A stretch of DNA of 64,000 nt from Closterium sp. NIES-65 (taxonomy: Eukaryota; Streptophyta; Zygnematophyceae; Desmidiales; Closteriaceae): NCBI GenBank assembly GCA_948144175.1, contig CANXME010002280.1:124001-188000 (forward strand), written 5' to 3'. Below, in pieces: positions 9,582-19,858 of the stretch. Both the position numbers and the translations under genes were made by a program. The notes under the pieces are model-generated. The model saw nothing but the letters and a program-made list of their open reading frames with translations, was not told the origin of the DNA and ran no database searches. The stretch's first letter is position 1, and each line of letters begins with the position of its first letter.

Positions 9582-11032
9582 TACTCTATCTGTTTTTTCA
9601 TGTCTGTCAGTTCAGTCGGACTCAGTCGGTATGGTGCACATGAGACGGGTTTCGCACCTGGTTCCTCCACGATCTCGTGCTCGTGGGTGCGTGCTGGAGG
9701 TACGCCTGCAGGTAGGTCGTCGGGCATTATATCCTTGTACTGCTCCAAGACCTCCTTCACTGCTGCAGGTAGCTCGGAACTCGGCTTCTCCTCCTCTGCT
9801 GCTGCCATAACCAGTGCTAGGTAACCTGTGTTACTCTCGTTCACCGTCCGTTCGAACCGTGCCAGTGTCGTTTCAGGTACGTCCCCTGTATCCGTCCAGC
9901 TTCGCAGTGCTATCCGCTTCCCATTGTTGTAGATGCACACCTTGCTGTTGACCCAATCGATCTCGGAGTTGAATCGCTTCAGGAAATCTCGCCCCAAGAT
10001 AAAATCTAATCCTTTGATGTTGGTGACTGGTGGCTTCGGCTTCCACCTCAACGCACCTATATGCAGTTGCAGTGATGCTTCGCCGTGGATAGGAAGCTTC
10101 GTAGCGTCCACCATGGTTGCTGAAAACTGGGTCTCTTCCGCCTTCTCTCCAATTTTCTCCAATGCTCCGCGGTCACACACCGAGTGAGATGCACCGCTGT
10201 CCACCAGTGCCTGGAGGCGTCGCCCATTGCATAACACCTCGAGGAGTAGTGGTTTCTGCTGCGCTGAGTAGCCAAAGAGGGTCTCGTTAATAGGATCATA
10301 GGGTACATCAAACTTAATACCTTCCCTTTTTCCTATACCTGACTCAGCGCTTTCCAACTTCACCTGGGGGGTAGGAGGATTTTTCCGAGGCTTGTATACT
10401 TTCTCCTGAGCCTGGATGTCTCCTCTAAGCCTTGGCAGCTGTGTAGGCTTCACCTGTGGGCGACGGGGAGCCTTAACACTGTGCTGCGGGGAGAGAATAT
10501 TAACTCCACGGAACGCACGACCCTTTTCTACGCTCCGTAGTACTTTGCCCAACTTCTCAGGTACTTGAATAATTTCTAAAGGCTTTTTCTTGGCCTCTAG
10601 ACCTCCCCTGAATTTTTTGAAGGCTTGTAAACCACGAGAAGCAATATTCTTCGTTAGAGCATCTTTATAGGATACTTTTAACGAATTCTTACTTTCGTGG
10701 GTGTTCGGCTGGAGTTTCCTGGTCGGTGCAGAGTCTTTTTTCGCGGAGCCTCCATTCGCCTCGGCGATTTCCCCTGATGCCGATCGGTCGTGACGTTTTA
10801 AATTCGCGCCATCTTTTTCTCCTTTTTTCACCCGCTCCGAAGTCGCCACGTCGTCGCCTTTTCCTGCTTTTCGGATCTTTACGCGATCGCCAGGTCGATC
10901 CGCAGCTACTGGCGATTCCCGTTTTTTGACTTCGAGGGTGCTCCACTGTTTCCGTCCCGGAGTGCCGCACGTGCTTTCTTCATTTTGTAGCACGACAAAA
11001 ACTGATGTCCTGCTGCGCCGCAAAATTCGCAT
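9582..11032 (-). pseudogene. Gypsy pol, N-terminal part: spacer, protease, RT start
   Basis: Minus strand. A basic, charged stretch comes first, then a retropepsin-like aspartic protease: LVDSGASHSVCD holds the catalytic D-S-G and GLDFILGRDFL is the second conserved block. The linker before RT (MPDDLPAGVPPARTHEHEI, YRLSPTEL) follows. The TRIM at 9235-9576 then interrupts RT. The start overlaps gag (10906-12015) in another frame, so pol was probably made by frameshifting or another recoding step. Confidence 0.88.
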
Positions 11033-12015
11033 TTTGTCGGCTGCTGCTTCGCGTCGTATTTGTCGATATCCATCGGTTCGGCGAACGTGGGGGGTGCCGA
11101 TCGCTCCGTGCCGAATGTACGGTTCGGCGTGAAGCGTCGTGTTTCGGGTTGACTTCGAGTCAGCGCGTCGTATCGCTCGGCAGCACGCACGATGTCTCTG
11201 TAGCTGTTGTAATTCGCCGCAATCACCTGCCGTCGAATCTCCATTTTTAATCCTTCGGTGTACGCCTGGATTTTTTCGCCTTCGGTCAGGTCGGTGATGC
11301 GGTTGAACAGTAACTCCATCTGCTGCGTGTACTGTGTTACACTACTGTATTGCTTGTGTCGGTGTATCTGCTGCCGCGCCATGTAGGTTGTATTAATTGG
11401 TTCGAAACGCTCGATTGAGTCTGCCCGGAACTGCTGCCACGTTTTCTCCCCGCGGGCTACGTCGGTGTAGTAAATCCATTCGAGAGCCGGTCCACGTAAC
11501 AGTGTCGCTGCGAGCCGAATCCTTGCCGCGTCGTGTTGCGGGGTCGAACAGCCAATGGCCTCGAAGTAAATTTCGAGGGTGGCCACGAATCGCAGGACGT
11601 CGGATCCCTTCGCGCTTGGATCGAACGCCTCCGGGAGCCTCGGTCGTGCTGCTTCGAGGTTCGGCGACAGTGGTGCCATTGGTCCGTGAAATGTTGGTGT
11701 CGCCACTGCTGCTGGAGTTGTCGGTGCTGCAGTCGCTATGGTCGCTGCTGCTGCGGTGGCGAACCCTGGTTGGCTTGTCAGAAAAGCCTCGAGTCGACGA
11801 AGCGTCGCTTGCGTCTGCTCCATGTCGCTGCGGAGGCTCGCGATGTCGCTCGTAGTCGCGTAGTTGTCGCCTTGGCCCTCCATGCCTGACATCAACGTGT
11901 CCGAAAAACCGAATCGAGGGGGAGCGAAAAACACGGAACCGGTTCTACGTACCCGAAATCGATGTTTGACTGCGTCGCCCCCGCGGTTTTTGAAGAATGG
12001 TTTTTTAGCGGTCAA
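10906..12015 (-). CDS. Gypsy gag with CCHC zinc knuckle
   Basis: A 369-codon minus-strand frame. It has a capsid-like region (residues about 120-290, with WQQFRADSIERF and YTQQMELLFNRI) and one zinc knuckle CEFCGAAGHQFLSC (C-x2-C-x4-H-x4-C) near the C-terminus, which binds RNA. The frame starts at 12015; the Met at 11886 (MSGMEGQG) is a more likely start, since it lies just before the coiled-coil-like segment. The frame is free of stops. Confidence 0.85.
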   Translation of the reverse strand: MTAKKPFFKNRGGDAVKHRFRVRRTGSVFFAPPRFGFSDTLMSGMEGQGDNYATTSDIASLRSDMEQTQATLRRLEAFLTSQPGFATAAAATIATAAPTTPAAVATPTFHGPMAPLSPNLEAARPRLPEAFDPSAKGSDVLRFVATLEIYFEAIGCSTPQHDAARIRLAATLLRGPALEWIYYTDVARGEKTWQQFRADSIERFEPINTTYMARQQIHRHKQYSSVTQYTQQMELLFNRITDLTEGEKIQAYTEGLKMEIRRQVIAANYNSYRDIVRAAERYDALTRSQPETRRFTPNRTFGTERSAPPTFAEPMDIDKYDAKQQPTKCEFCGAAGHQFLSCYKMKKARAALRDGNSGAPSKSKNGNRQ

Positions 12016-12051
12016 AGGAACTTCGCGTGTAAACGGGCTCTGATTACCAAG

Positions 12052-12440
12052 TGTGAGGATCTAGTATCGAGTTCAGAAAAGAGAATGAGAATTGAGTCGA
12101 ATTGAATGAATTGAATGTGTTCACCTGGGTACAACACGAGGCTATATATAGGCTCGACACAAGGCCCCGTAACCAGGTGTTACGCGAAGGTTCCGCGGGC
12201 CGCGTAGCGTCCCGAACGGATCCTTACCGAATTCCGTAGAAGGCAATTCGGTGGCAACCGAAAAGCCAGAATTCGGTGCACGCAACCTAGCTCGGTGCTA
12301 TAACTATAATAAAATATAGGAAAACACCTAGCCTAGGAAATCAAGCAATTCATGCATGCATATAATTATCTTATGCTAGAAATAGCATGATAAAGTAAAG
12401 GCAAGCAAGCATAGCTGGCATAAGCCGTCGTACTCTCACA
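12052..12440 (-). repeat. 5' LTR of the Gypsy element
   Basis: 389 bp, about 99% the same as 6408-6796 by eye. The primer-binding site lies at 12036-12051 on the minus strand. Confidence 0.93.
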
Positions 12441-12445
12441 GCAGC

Positions 12446-12739
12446 GGTGGAGGCGGAGGCAGCGGAGGCGGCGGCGGTGCTAGCGGAGGCAGTGGTGGTG
12501 GCGGAGGTGGAGGAGGCGGTGGTGGAGGAGGTGGCGGTGGTCGGGGTGGCGCTTCGCAGCGGAGCAGCCCTGGTGGTGGTCAGCGCCAGCAGCAGCACCA
12601 GCAGCAGCGTTCTCGGGACATTCCCCACCCTCAGCAGCTCCGTGAGTGGTACGCGCAGCGTCAGCGTGGTGGGGGTTTTGGTCCGTGCACCTACGTCCTT
12701 CGCTCCGGCGACTGCGCGGGTGAGCAGTGTGGGGGTGCC
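12446..12739 (+). pseudogene. Copia gag, 3' segment of the outer element
   Basis: Gag resumes after the Gypsy insertion: a glycine-rich run, then a Q-rich stretch and the motif PHPQQLREWYAQRQRGGGFGPCTYVLRSGDCAGEQCGG. The latter matches the cysteine-containing tail in the intact relative. It breaks off at 12739, where the second Copia is inserted, and its last bases continue at 19996. Confidence 0.82.
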
Positions 12740-12871
12740 TGTGGAAACAAAGAACGAGGATGAAATGACTATGAACGAAGTGAGTACAAATAGGAAACCC
12801 TAATTGGGTTGTACCCCCTATGGGATACCCCACTATAGCCTACAGAAACAAGTAAGCTATAAGTTCTGACA
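12740..12871 (-). repeat. 3' LTR of the nested Copia
   Basis: 132 bp, TGTGGAAAC to TTCTGACA on the plus strand. Confidence 0.94.
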
Positions 12872-13069
12872 CACCCCCATAGGCAAAGTGGGGGAGAACA
12901 AGGGGTCACAAGACCAGTCAAGCAAAGCAAAGCAAAGCTCAGGGTGGATCACAAAGTCACCACGCATTCCGAGCACAAGTTCAAAGGCCACAAGGCCAGT
13001 TCACATGCAAGATCATATATAGAGATATACAAAAAACAAGAGTATATATATGCGAAAGTACAAGCAAGG

Positions 13070-15691
13070 TCAAGAAGAGAGCAAGTGAGGCAAGACAGGC
13101 ACAAGACCCAACTGCGTGCAGCAACGCTGATGATCACAAGGCGCAAGTGCCTTGGTGAAGACATCAGCAGTGTTGGCCTCAGAGGCCACGTACGCAAGTC
13201 GCAGCTGTCCACGCTGCTGTAGCTCACGAGCAAGAAAGTAACGAAGAGCAATGTGCTTCGTTCTGTGCTCCAGTCGCTGCTCTCGACACAAGGCCAGCAT
13301 GGCCTTGTTGTCTACGTACAGGACTGGAGGAGAACGAGGCTGCTCTCCAAGGTCGGTCAGCAGGTAGGTGAGCCAGCGTAACTCCTGTGCAGCCATAGCC
13401 CCAGCGTAGATCTCAGCCTCACAACTGGAGCCGAGAACAGAAGACGAGCGGGTAGCCCGCCACGAGACAGAGCCGGAACCAAGGCTGAAGGTGTAACCCT
13501 GTGACGACCGCTGCGTAGCCTGGTCGTCAGCCCAAGAAGCGTCTGCGTGCCCAGTGAGGACCACTGGACTGCGCCCTCCAAGCACTAGCCCCATGCCCGA
13601 CGTACTGCACAAGTAGCGCAACACCCTCTTCGCTGCAGCCATGTGCTCTGGTCGGTGTCTCCCAGGAGCAACATAGCGTGCGAGAATGCTAAGAGGGTAT
13701 GCGAGGTCAGGTCGTGTGCAGGTCATCAGGTACATGAGGCAGCCAACAAGCTCTGCAAACGGGCCACTCGACTCTACGGACTCATCCGAAGGCAGAGCTG
13801 AGAGCGAGTGGCGAGTAGGCAGAGGAGTGGCCTGAGGCGAGGAGTACGTGAAGCCGAAGCGCTGAAGGACCTGCTGCACCATGTGTGACTGAGTCAGGGT
13901 AATGGTGCGGCGTGCTCTGTCCCGGGTGATCTGCAAGCCAAGGTAGCTGCGCAGTTCACCCAGGTCAGTGCACGTGTGTCTCTTCTGCAGCTCGGACTTC
14001 ACGTAGGCGAGTCCAGCAGTGTCAGCTGTGGCAAAGACCAAGTCGTCGACGTACACGAGGATGTAGAACGGCGGCAGAGAGGTGTCGGTGCGCAGAAACA
14101 GCGACGGGTCGGCAGTGGAAGGAGCAAACCCAAGTGCCGCCAGCGTAGTCCTCAGTGTGTCGTGCCACTCACGTGGCGCCTGGCGGAGACCGTAGACTGG
14201 ACGCCGGAGACTCCACTGGGTACCAGGAGGGAAAGACCCAGTGAAGCCAGGTGGGCGACGCAGCCAGATCTCCTCGTGCAGGCTGCCCTGCAAGAAAGCT
14301 GTGCTGAAGTCGAGAGAGTGCAGCTCGTAGTCACGGTGAGCAGCAACGTGTAGCAGAACCCGAAGAGTGGTCATCTTCGGGGTGGGGGAGAAGGTCTGAA
14401 AGTAGTCAACCCCCTGCCGCTGACTGAAGCCACGAGCCACGTAACGCGCCTTGAAGACAGGCGGAGAACCCGGCGGCCGCTTCACCCTGAAAATCCACAT
14501 GCCACTGACGATGTTCGCCCCAGGAGGGGGAACAGCGTCAACGTAGGTGCCTGTGGACTTCCAGGAAGCCATCTCTGCATCCATAGCTGCCTGCCACTGA
14601 GAGGAGTAGGGACCCTCTATCGCCTCCGCGTAAGAGCGCGGAGTCGGGATGTCTGGTGCATCCGGGTCTCCCTCAGGGGCTAGCAGTACAGACGCGAGAC
14701 GAGGTGAAGCGGCGGCCAGACACTGGAACTCCTCCTGCCTGTCCTCAAGGACGTCCGTGCCAAGGGCACACTCACCCCCGACGGACGGAGGACAGGCGGA
14801 CTCAGACTCAGTGACAAGACGAGCAGCGTAGTCTAGACGACAGCGCGCAGCAAAGTCGACAAGCTCAGTGACAAGGGCAGACGCAGCAGACGACTCGAAG
14901 GAGGGGTCAGTGACAGCAGTAGCCAGGAGACGCGTGACAGTAGGACTGGCAGCACGAAGGGCGTCCGACTCCGGGTCGGCAAGAGCAGGAAGAGAGGAAG
15001 CAGGAGGAGAAGGCAAAGGGGCACGCAGAGGAGCAGTGGACGGACGCAGGGACATCCGGTGCGTGCCAGGGACAGGAGGAGGACGCTGACGCGACCCGCG
15101 ACCACTAGCGCGCTCAGTACGAACAGGCGACACAGGACGAGACGCAGGCTCACGACGCTCAGTAAGACCTCCAGTCGGACCAGCGTAGGGAGAAGGAGCA
15201 GGCAAAGGGGAGGCAGGCTGTAGCTGTGGCTGTGACCGGACAGGCTGCGGACCCTCTAAGGGAGGAGGAGGAGGTGTAAGACCAAGAACCTGCTGCAGGA
15301 GCGGAACGAAGTACGGTCGGGGCCGCGCGGCGACGCTAGAAACAGCAGGAACAGCACCAGCAGCCCCGGCAGGAGCACCCACTCCAGTAGCACCTCCAGC
15401 AGCACCACCAGAAGCTCCAGAACCTCCAGCCGCAGCACCAGGAGCACTGTCAGTCGGGCCGCCAACGGCAGGCTCAGCACCAACACCCTCAGCAGGACCA
15501 GCTCCAGGAGAACTCTCAGACTCAGCAGCTCCAGCACCCACAGTACGAGCGCCGGCGGGGCGCGCAGCAGCAGTACCCTCTGCAGCCGAAGAACCACCAG
15601 CACCAGCAGCACGCCTCCAGCGCCCGGCAAACCACTCACGCAGCTCCTGTGGGGAGAGTGGCTCCCGGCGAGACGAAGCACCCCCAGGCAC
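13070..15691 (-). CDS. Copia pol, RT and RNase H part
   Basis: Minus-strand frame of 873 codons. It starts after a TAG at 15704-15706 and is in the same frame as the upstream pol part. An S/A/G/P-rich linker (about residues 1-250) leads to RT: FKARYVARGFSQRQGVDYFQTFSP, the tyrosine and aspartates of ILVYVDDLVFA, and LGLQITRD. RNase H (YVDNKAML, KHIALRYF, ADVFTKAL) ends the protein at 13070. The stop lies in the repeats of the linker and replaces a GAG codon of the usual GAEPGG unit, so it looks like a single nonsense change. Confidence 0.93.
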   Translation of the reverse strand: MPGGASSRREPLSPQELREWFAGRWRRAAGAGGSSAAEGTAAARPAGARTVGAGAAESESSPGAGPAEGVGAEPAVGGPTDSAPGAAAGGSGASGGAAGGATGVGAPAGAAGAVPAVSSVAARPRPYFVPLLQQVLGLTPPPPPLEGPQPVRSQPQLQPASPLPAPSPYAGPTGGLTERREPASRPVSPVRTERASGRGSRQRPPPVPGTHRMSLRPSTAPLRAPLPSPPASSLPALADPESDALRAASPTVTRLLATAVTDPSFESSAASALVTELVDFAARCRLDYAARLVTESESACPPSVGGECALGTDVLEDRQEEFQCLAAASPRLASVLLAPEGDPDAPDIPTPRSYAEAIEGPYSSQWQAAMDAEMASWKSTGTYVDAVPPPGANIVSGMWIFRVKRPPGSPPVFKARYVARGFSQRQGVDYFQTFSPTPKMTTLRVLLHVAAHRDYELHSLDFSTAFLQGSLHEEIWLRRPPGFTGSFPPGTQWSLRRPVYGLRQAPREWHDTLRTTLAALGFAPSTADPSLFLRTDTSLPPFYILVYVDDLVFATADTAGLAYVKSELQKRHTCTDLGELRSYLGLQITRDRARRTITLTQSHMVQQVLQRFGFTYSSPQATPLPTRHSLSALPSDESVESSGPFAELVGCLMYLMTCTRPDLAYPLSILARYVAPGRHRPEHMAAAKRVLRYLCSTSGMGLVLGGRSPVVLTGHADASWADDQATQRSSQGYTFSLGSGSVSWRATRSSSVLGSSCEAEIYAGAMAAQELRWLTYLLTDLGEQPRSPPVLYVDNKAMLALCREQRLEHRTKHIALRYFLARELQQRGQLRLAYVASEANTADVFTKALAPCDHQRCCTQLGLVPVLPHLLSS

Positions 15692-15703
15692 AGCACCTCC
15701 AGG

Positions 15704-17536
15704 CTAAGCACCCCTAGACACAGCACCCCCAGGCACGTCACCCCCAGGCTCAGCACCCCCAGACTCGGCACCTCCAGGCTCAGCACCCCCAGACTCCGCA
15801 CCCCCAGGCTCAGCTCCCGCAGCAGCACCAGAGTCACCAGTGACCTCGACAGGCTCGACCGCATCTACCTGGGACACACCTGAAGGGGCAGGACCCTGAG
15901 GGGGGAGGGGGACTACCGGGGGGGGACCTGGTACCAAGAAGAGCGGGGGTGGGGGGAGGGACGGAGTGCGGTAGGGGAAGAGGCGGTAGTAGGGTACCGA
16001 CTCGTCGAACGTGACGTCCTGGGAGGACAGAACACGTCGAGAGGTGGGGTGGTAAAACTGCCACCCAGGGGCGTCGGGGGGGAACCCCAGGAAGACGCAG
16101 GGAGAAGCACGAGGGGATAGCTTGTCCGCAGACAGGTCGCGAACAAACGCCCGAGATCCCCAGACCCGGAACGCCGACGCATCGCCAACCTTCCCCGTCC
16201 ACAGCAGGGCTGGGGAGGTCTCCGGTCGAGAGACCCTGGGGTGGAGGTTGATCTGGTGCGCAGCGTACCCGACCGCAAACGGCCACAGAAAATGGGGAGC
16301 AGCCGCATGCATCATGGACGTACGAGCGACGTCCATGACCATGCCAATGCGGCGCTCAGCAATCCCATTCTGCTGCGGTGAGTCCGGAAGCGTGAAGGTC
16401 TGACGGATGCCTCGCGCACGACAGTAGGCACTCAGGAGGCCAGAGGAGAACTCTCCGCCTCTGTCCGAGTGCAGACGCAAAACAGGGAAGTCAGAGCCAA
16501 AGCTCCTCCGAAGCTGGAGACGAGCTGCGCGGATCCAGTCGATCAACACCGCAGTGACCTCACCCTTGCTGCGCAAGGGGAAGACTATGGTGTAACGCGA
16601 GTAGTCGTCAACCACCAGCAGGAAGTAGCGCTCCTGACCCTGTCCACGGACGCGGGCTGGGCCCCACACATCCATGTGAAGCGTCTGCAACGGGGCCTCT
16701 GTCGGAGGAAACTGGGAGGAGTGAGGGGCAGCACGCTGGCGCCCCTCGACACAGGGGACACAGGTGGGGCCAGGGCCCGGAGGAAGGGGAGGGAGAGACC
16801 GGGGAAGACCAGACACAAGGACTCGCGAGGCCATGCCTCTGAGCCGAAGCAGAGAGGGGTGGCCAAGGCGGTGGTGCCAGAGGAGGGTCTCGTGAGACAA
16901 ACGACGGCACGAGCAGGGGGCAGACTCAGGACCAGACCTGGACGCTGCAGCAAACACCTGACCAGACGAAGTGACCCTACCAGACTCAGCACCTGGAGGA
17001 GAAGCAGTGGTCAGAGTGTACAGGCTCGACCCTGGCCGACGTGTAAACGTAGCCAGGTGGCGACCTGTATCCGCCTCCGTGCAGTGGGTCACCCGCTGAC
17101 GAGCAGGGGTGAACTGGTGGACACCCGCATCCTGAAGGTCAGCACCACTCACCAAGTTCGTCGGGAACGAGGGGAGGTAGAGACCAGTCAGGGTGCCAGA
17201 GGGGGCCGCCGGACACGGGAGGACAGTGGAGAAGCGAGACAGGACAGGCCCCCCAGAGGGGTCAGCCAGGGACACCGCAACCGGCCGACTCAGCGGCGTG
17301 AGAGTGGTGCGGTCCCGAAAGAAGGAGCGAGACGCTCCAGAGTCAAGGGTGAAGGTGTGAGAGGCCGAAGCCGACACAGTACCTGAGAGGGCAGACTCAC
17401 CAGCACCTGAGAGCACAGACGCACTGGCACCTAGAGCAGCAGCCTCACTAGTACCTGACGCGGCAGTACCAATGCCCGGGTCGGGCGGGAAACACCGGTA
17501 ACAGTCATCCTCATCACTACCAATCGCAGCATACAT
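15704..17536 (-). CDS. Copia pol, protease and integrase part
   Basis: Minus-strand frame. The first Met is internal; the frame continues upstream into the gag tail. Domains in order: aspartic protease (FTLDSGASRSFF), GAG-pre-integrase HHCC-like part (LLWHHRLGHPSLLRLRGM, CVPCVEGRQ), integrase core with LHMDVWGP, HSDRGGEFSS and SPQQNGIAERRIGMVMD (catalytic D, D, E), then the GAEPGGAESGG repeat linker. All catalytic residues I can check are kept. The frame ends with the TAG at 15704-15706. Confidence 0.93.
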   Translation of the reverse strand: MYAAIGSDEDDCYRCFPPDPGIGTAASGTSEAAALGASASVLSGAGESALSGTVSASASHTFTLDSGASRSFFRDRTTLTPLSRPVAVSLADPSGGPVLSRFSTVLPCPAAPSGTLTGLYLPSFPTNLVSGADLQDAGVHQFTPARQRVTHCTEADTGRHLATFTRRPGSSLYTLTTASPPGAESGRVTSSGQVFAAASRSGPESAPCSCRRLSHETLLWHHRLGHPSLLRLRGMASRVLVSGLPRSLPPLPPGPGPTCVPCVEGRQRAAPHSSQFPPTEAPLQTLHMDVWGPARVRGQGQERYFLLVVDDYSRYTIVFPLRSKGEVTAVLIDWIRAARLQLRRSFGSDFPVLRLHSDRGGEFSSGLLSAYCRARGIRQTFTLPDSPQQNGIAERRIGMVMDVARTSMMHAAAPHFLWPFAVGYAAHQINLHPRVSRPETSPALLWTGKVGDASAFRVWGSRAFVRDLSADKLSPRASPCVFLGFPPDAPGWQFYHPTSRRVLSSQDVTFDESVPYYRLFPYRTPSLPPPPLFLVPGPPPVVPLPPQGPAPSGVSQVDAVEPVEVTGDSGAAAGAEPGGAESGGAEPGGAESGGAEPGGDVPGGAVSRGA

Positions 17537-17648
17537 AGCAGAGAGAATAGCATCAAAATCAAGATCATAAATAGCTACACCAGCCCTAGACAGCTCTCCC
17601 CAGCGGGGGATCTCAGCTGCCTCCGAAACTGCTGACGCCAGGCGTCAG

Positions 17649-18935
17649 TCAGGCGGCCAAAGCAGCGGCGGGCAGTGTGGGCGCCTCCACACCTCTCCCC
17701 TGCACGGTCACCGGTGCGGAGAACGTAGGGGCAAGGACCAAGCGCACCACCACGCTGACGCTGCGAGTACCACTCACGGAGCTGCTGAGGGGCGGGGACG
17801 GTGCGAGAGCGCTGCTGCTGCTGTGGCTGCTGCTGCGGCTGCTGCTGCTGTTGCTGCTGGCGCTGACCACCCCCGGAGCTGCTCCGCTGGGACGAGCCAC
17901 TCCGACCCCCGCCTCCACTGCCACCCCCGCCTCCACCGCCACCCCCGTCTCCACCTCCACCTCCCCCACCAGGACCGTCGCTCCCACCGCTCCCACCGCC
18001 TCCTCCGCTACCACCTCCGCCGCCACCTCCGCCTCCACCGCCGCCACCAGTACCTCCACTTCCGCCACCACCCCCACCGCCACCCCCACTCCCCCGCCAC
18101 CCCCACCGCCTCCTCCACCGCCCCCTCTAGCTCCACCCGCTCCCTTGCCCCCCTTGCCCTTGCCAGCGCGGCGTCTGCCGCTGGGGGCAGACGCCGCGCC
18201 GACCGACTCAAAACCAGTGAGGTCGGCCGCAGCGGCAGAGGCGACAGAGGGCAGCAGGGGGGAAGGACCACACCCCTCAAAGATAGGGGTGCGAGGGTCA
18301 CCCCGAGAGGCCCCTACAGCGACAATACTCTTCTCAGCCGCTAGCAGGGACTCCTCAAGGAGGTCGACAGTGAGAGTGGTGGGACAGACAGAGAGAAACT
18401 GGTCCCTAACGACACGAAGGGACTCAGGGAGACGGGTGACGAGAAAGTAGAGAGTGATGTACATGGGAGGAGGGTTCGCAGCGCGGAACTCAGCAGGAAG
18501 GGCAGCGCGGTAGCGGGTGTCACTAGCACGGAGGTGGGTAACGAGGTCAGCGACAGTGGGAAAGGAAGCGAGGTCAGGGAAGAGAAACGGTAGCATGAGG
18601 CGGCTAAGGGTAGCGGAGGAAGGGGAGGAGTAGCGTGCAACTACAGCGTCGTACAAGGCCTGAGCGGTCTTGCACTGACTAAAGTGGGCACGCTCAGAGG
18701 AAGGGAGGTGGCGACGCACAGCAAGACGTGCAGCAGCATCGCGGGTCGCCCACTTGGAGCGAACGGCAGAGTCAGCATCAGCAGGTGGGGCAGGGACAGC
18801 GCCAGAGACAAAGTCAAAGAGAGAGACCTCATCTATCGCATCACACAGTAAGTACAGCTGCAGGTCTTCAATCCAGACGGCAAAGTCAATGGCCCTCCCC
18901 TCAGCGTCAAAGGTAAGAACATTGGGGGTGGCCAT
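17649..18935 (-). CDS. Copia gag
   Basis: I chose the Met at 18935 (MATPNVLTFDAEGRAIDF) because it matches the start of gag in the outer copy; the frame opens seven codons earlier. The first 290 residues are a UBN2/Copia-type gag. A glycine-rich tract follows at about 18140-18040, after which this frame reads V/A/E-rich noise. The proper tail (PQQLREWYSQRQ, GPCPYVLRTGDRAGERCGG) lies in the pol frame, so one indel in the glycine tract separates gag from pol, or programmed frameshifting joins them. Confidence 0.85.
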   Translation of the reverse strand: MATPNVLTFDAEGRAIDFAVWIEDLQLYLLCDAIDEVSLFDFVSGAVPAPPADADSAVRSKWATRDAAARLAVRRHLPSSERAHFSQCKTAQALYDAVVARYSSPSSATLSRLMLPFLFPDLASFPTVADLVTHLRASDTRYRAALPAEFRAANPPPMYITLYFLVTRLPESLRVVRDQFLSVCPTTLTVDLLEESLLAAEKSIVAVGASRGDPRTPIFEGCGPSPLLPSVASAAAADLTGFESVGAASAPSGRRRAGKGKGGKGAGGARGGGGGGGGGGGGVGVAVGVVAEVEVLVAAVEAEVAAEVVAEEAVGAVGATVLVGEVEVETGVAVEAGVAVEAGVGVARPSGAAPGVVSASSNSSSSRSSSHSSSSALAPSPPLSSSVSGTRSVSVVVRLVLAPTFSAPVTVQGRGVEAPTLPAAALAA

Positions 18936-18989
18936 GACAGCAGCTGAAAATCTCACCGGGCTGGGAGAGGCGGGTAGGTCAGCAGCAGA

Positions 18990-19770
18990 GGAACAGCAGC
19001 ACGGCTCCGCAGGCGGCTCGGGCGGCGCGGGCGGCTCGGCGGCGGCTCGGGCGGCGGCTCGGCAGCGGTTCGGCGGCGGCTCGGCGGCGGCTCAGGCGGC
19101 GGCGGCTCGGCGGCGGCTCGGCTGCTGCTGGGCGGCGCGGGCGGCTCGGGCGTCACGGGCGGCTCGGCGGCGGCTCTGGCGGCTCGGCGGCGGCTCGGGC
19201 GGCGGCTCGGCGGCGGCTCGGCGACGGCTCGGCGGCGGCTCGGCGGCGGCTCAGGCGGCGGCGGCTGCTGCTGGGCGGATCGGCGGGGCCGCGTAGCAGA
19301 GTGGCGGCGGGGCCGCGACCGAAGAGAGCGGCGGGGCCGCGTAGCAGAGGGCGGCGGGGCCGCGTAGCAGAGGGCGGCGAGACCGCGTAGCAGAGGGCGG
19401 CGGGGCCGCGATCGAAGGGCGGCGGGGCCGCGTAGCAGAGGGCGGCGGGGCCGCGTAGTAGAGGGCGGCGGGGCCGCGTGGCAAAGGGCGGCGGGGCCGC
19501 GATCGAAGGGCGGCGGGGCCGCGTAGCAGAGGGCGGCGGGGCCGCGTAGCAGAGGGCGGCGGGGCCGCGTAGCAGAGGGCGGCGGGGCCGCGAGGCAGAG
19601 GGCGGCGGGGCCGCGTAGCCGAGGGCTGCGGGGCCGCGATCGAAGGGCGGCGGCGGGGCCGCGTAGCAGAGGGCGGCGGGGCCGCGATCGAAGGGCGGCG
19701 GGGCCGCTAGGGAAGGGCGGCGGAGCCGCGAGGGGAAGGGCGGCGCAACGGTCCGCTAGGGGCGACACGA
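18990..19770 (-). repeat. GC-rich leader array of the nested Copia
   Basis: Two blocks: GGCGGCTCGG-type units (19000-19260) and about 20 units of 23-24 bp with the core AGGGCGGCGGGGCCGCGTAGCAG (19270-19760). It lies between the primer-binding site and gag. An A12 run follows at 19780. Confidence 0.88.
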
Positions 19771-19858
19771 CGGGTCGCTAAAAAAAAAAAACGCGCCTCG
19801 GGGCGCGGTTCGGTGGGCCCTAGAAGCAGTCCCTAGGAGGGAACCTGCTCTGATTCCA

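Larger units (their letters stand above)
6408..12440 (-). mobile_element. Ty3/Gypsy chromovirus-type retrotransposon
   Basis: It has 389-bp LTRs (6408-6796, 12052-12440) with about five differences and the duplication GCAGC (6403-6407, 12441-12445). On the minus strand, a primer site TGGTAATCAGAGC abuts the right LTR and gag then pol follow. The order protease, RT, RNase H, integrase, chromodomain identifies a Gypsy chromovirus. It is dead: two TAG stops in RT, a TRIM insertion at 9235-9576 and loss of most of the integrase core. It went into the gag gene of the outer Copia. Confidence 0.95.

Noticed and set aside
12371-12833. Small S/T/A-rich minus-strand frames
   Set aside because: They are the reverse of the glycine-rich gag segment of the outer Copia.
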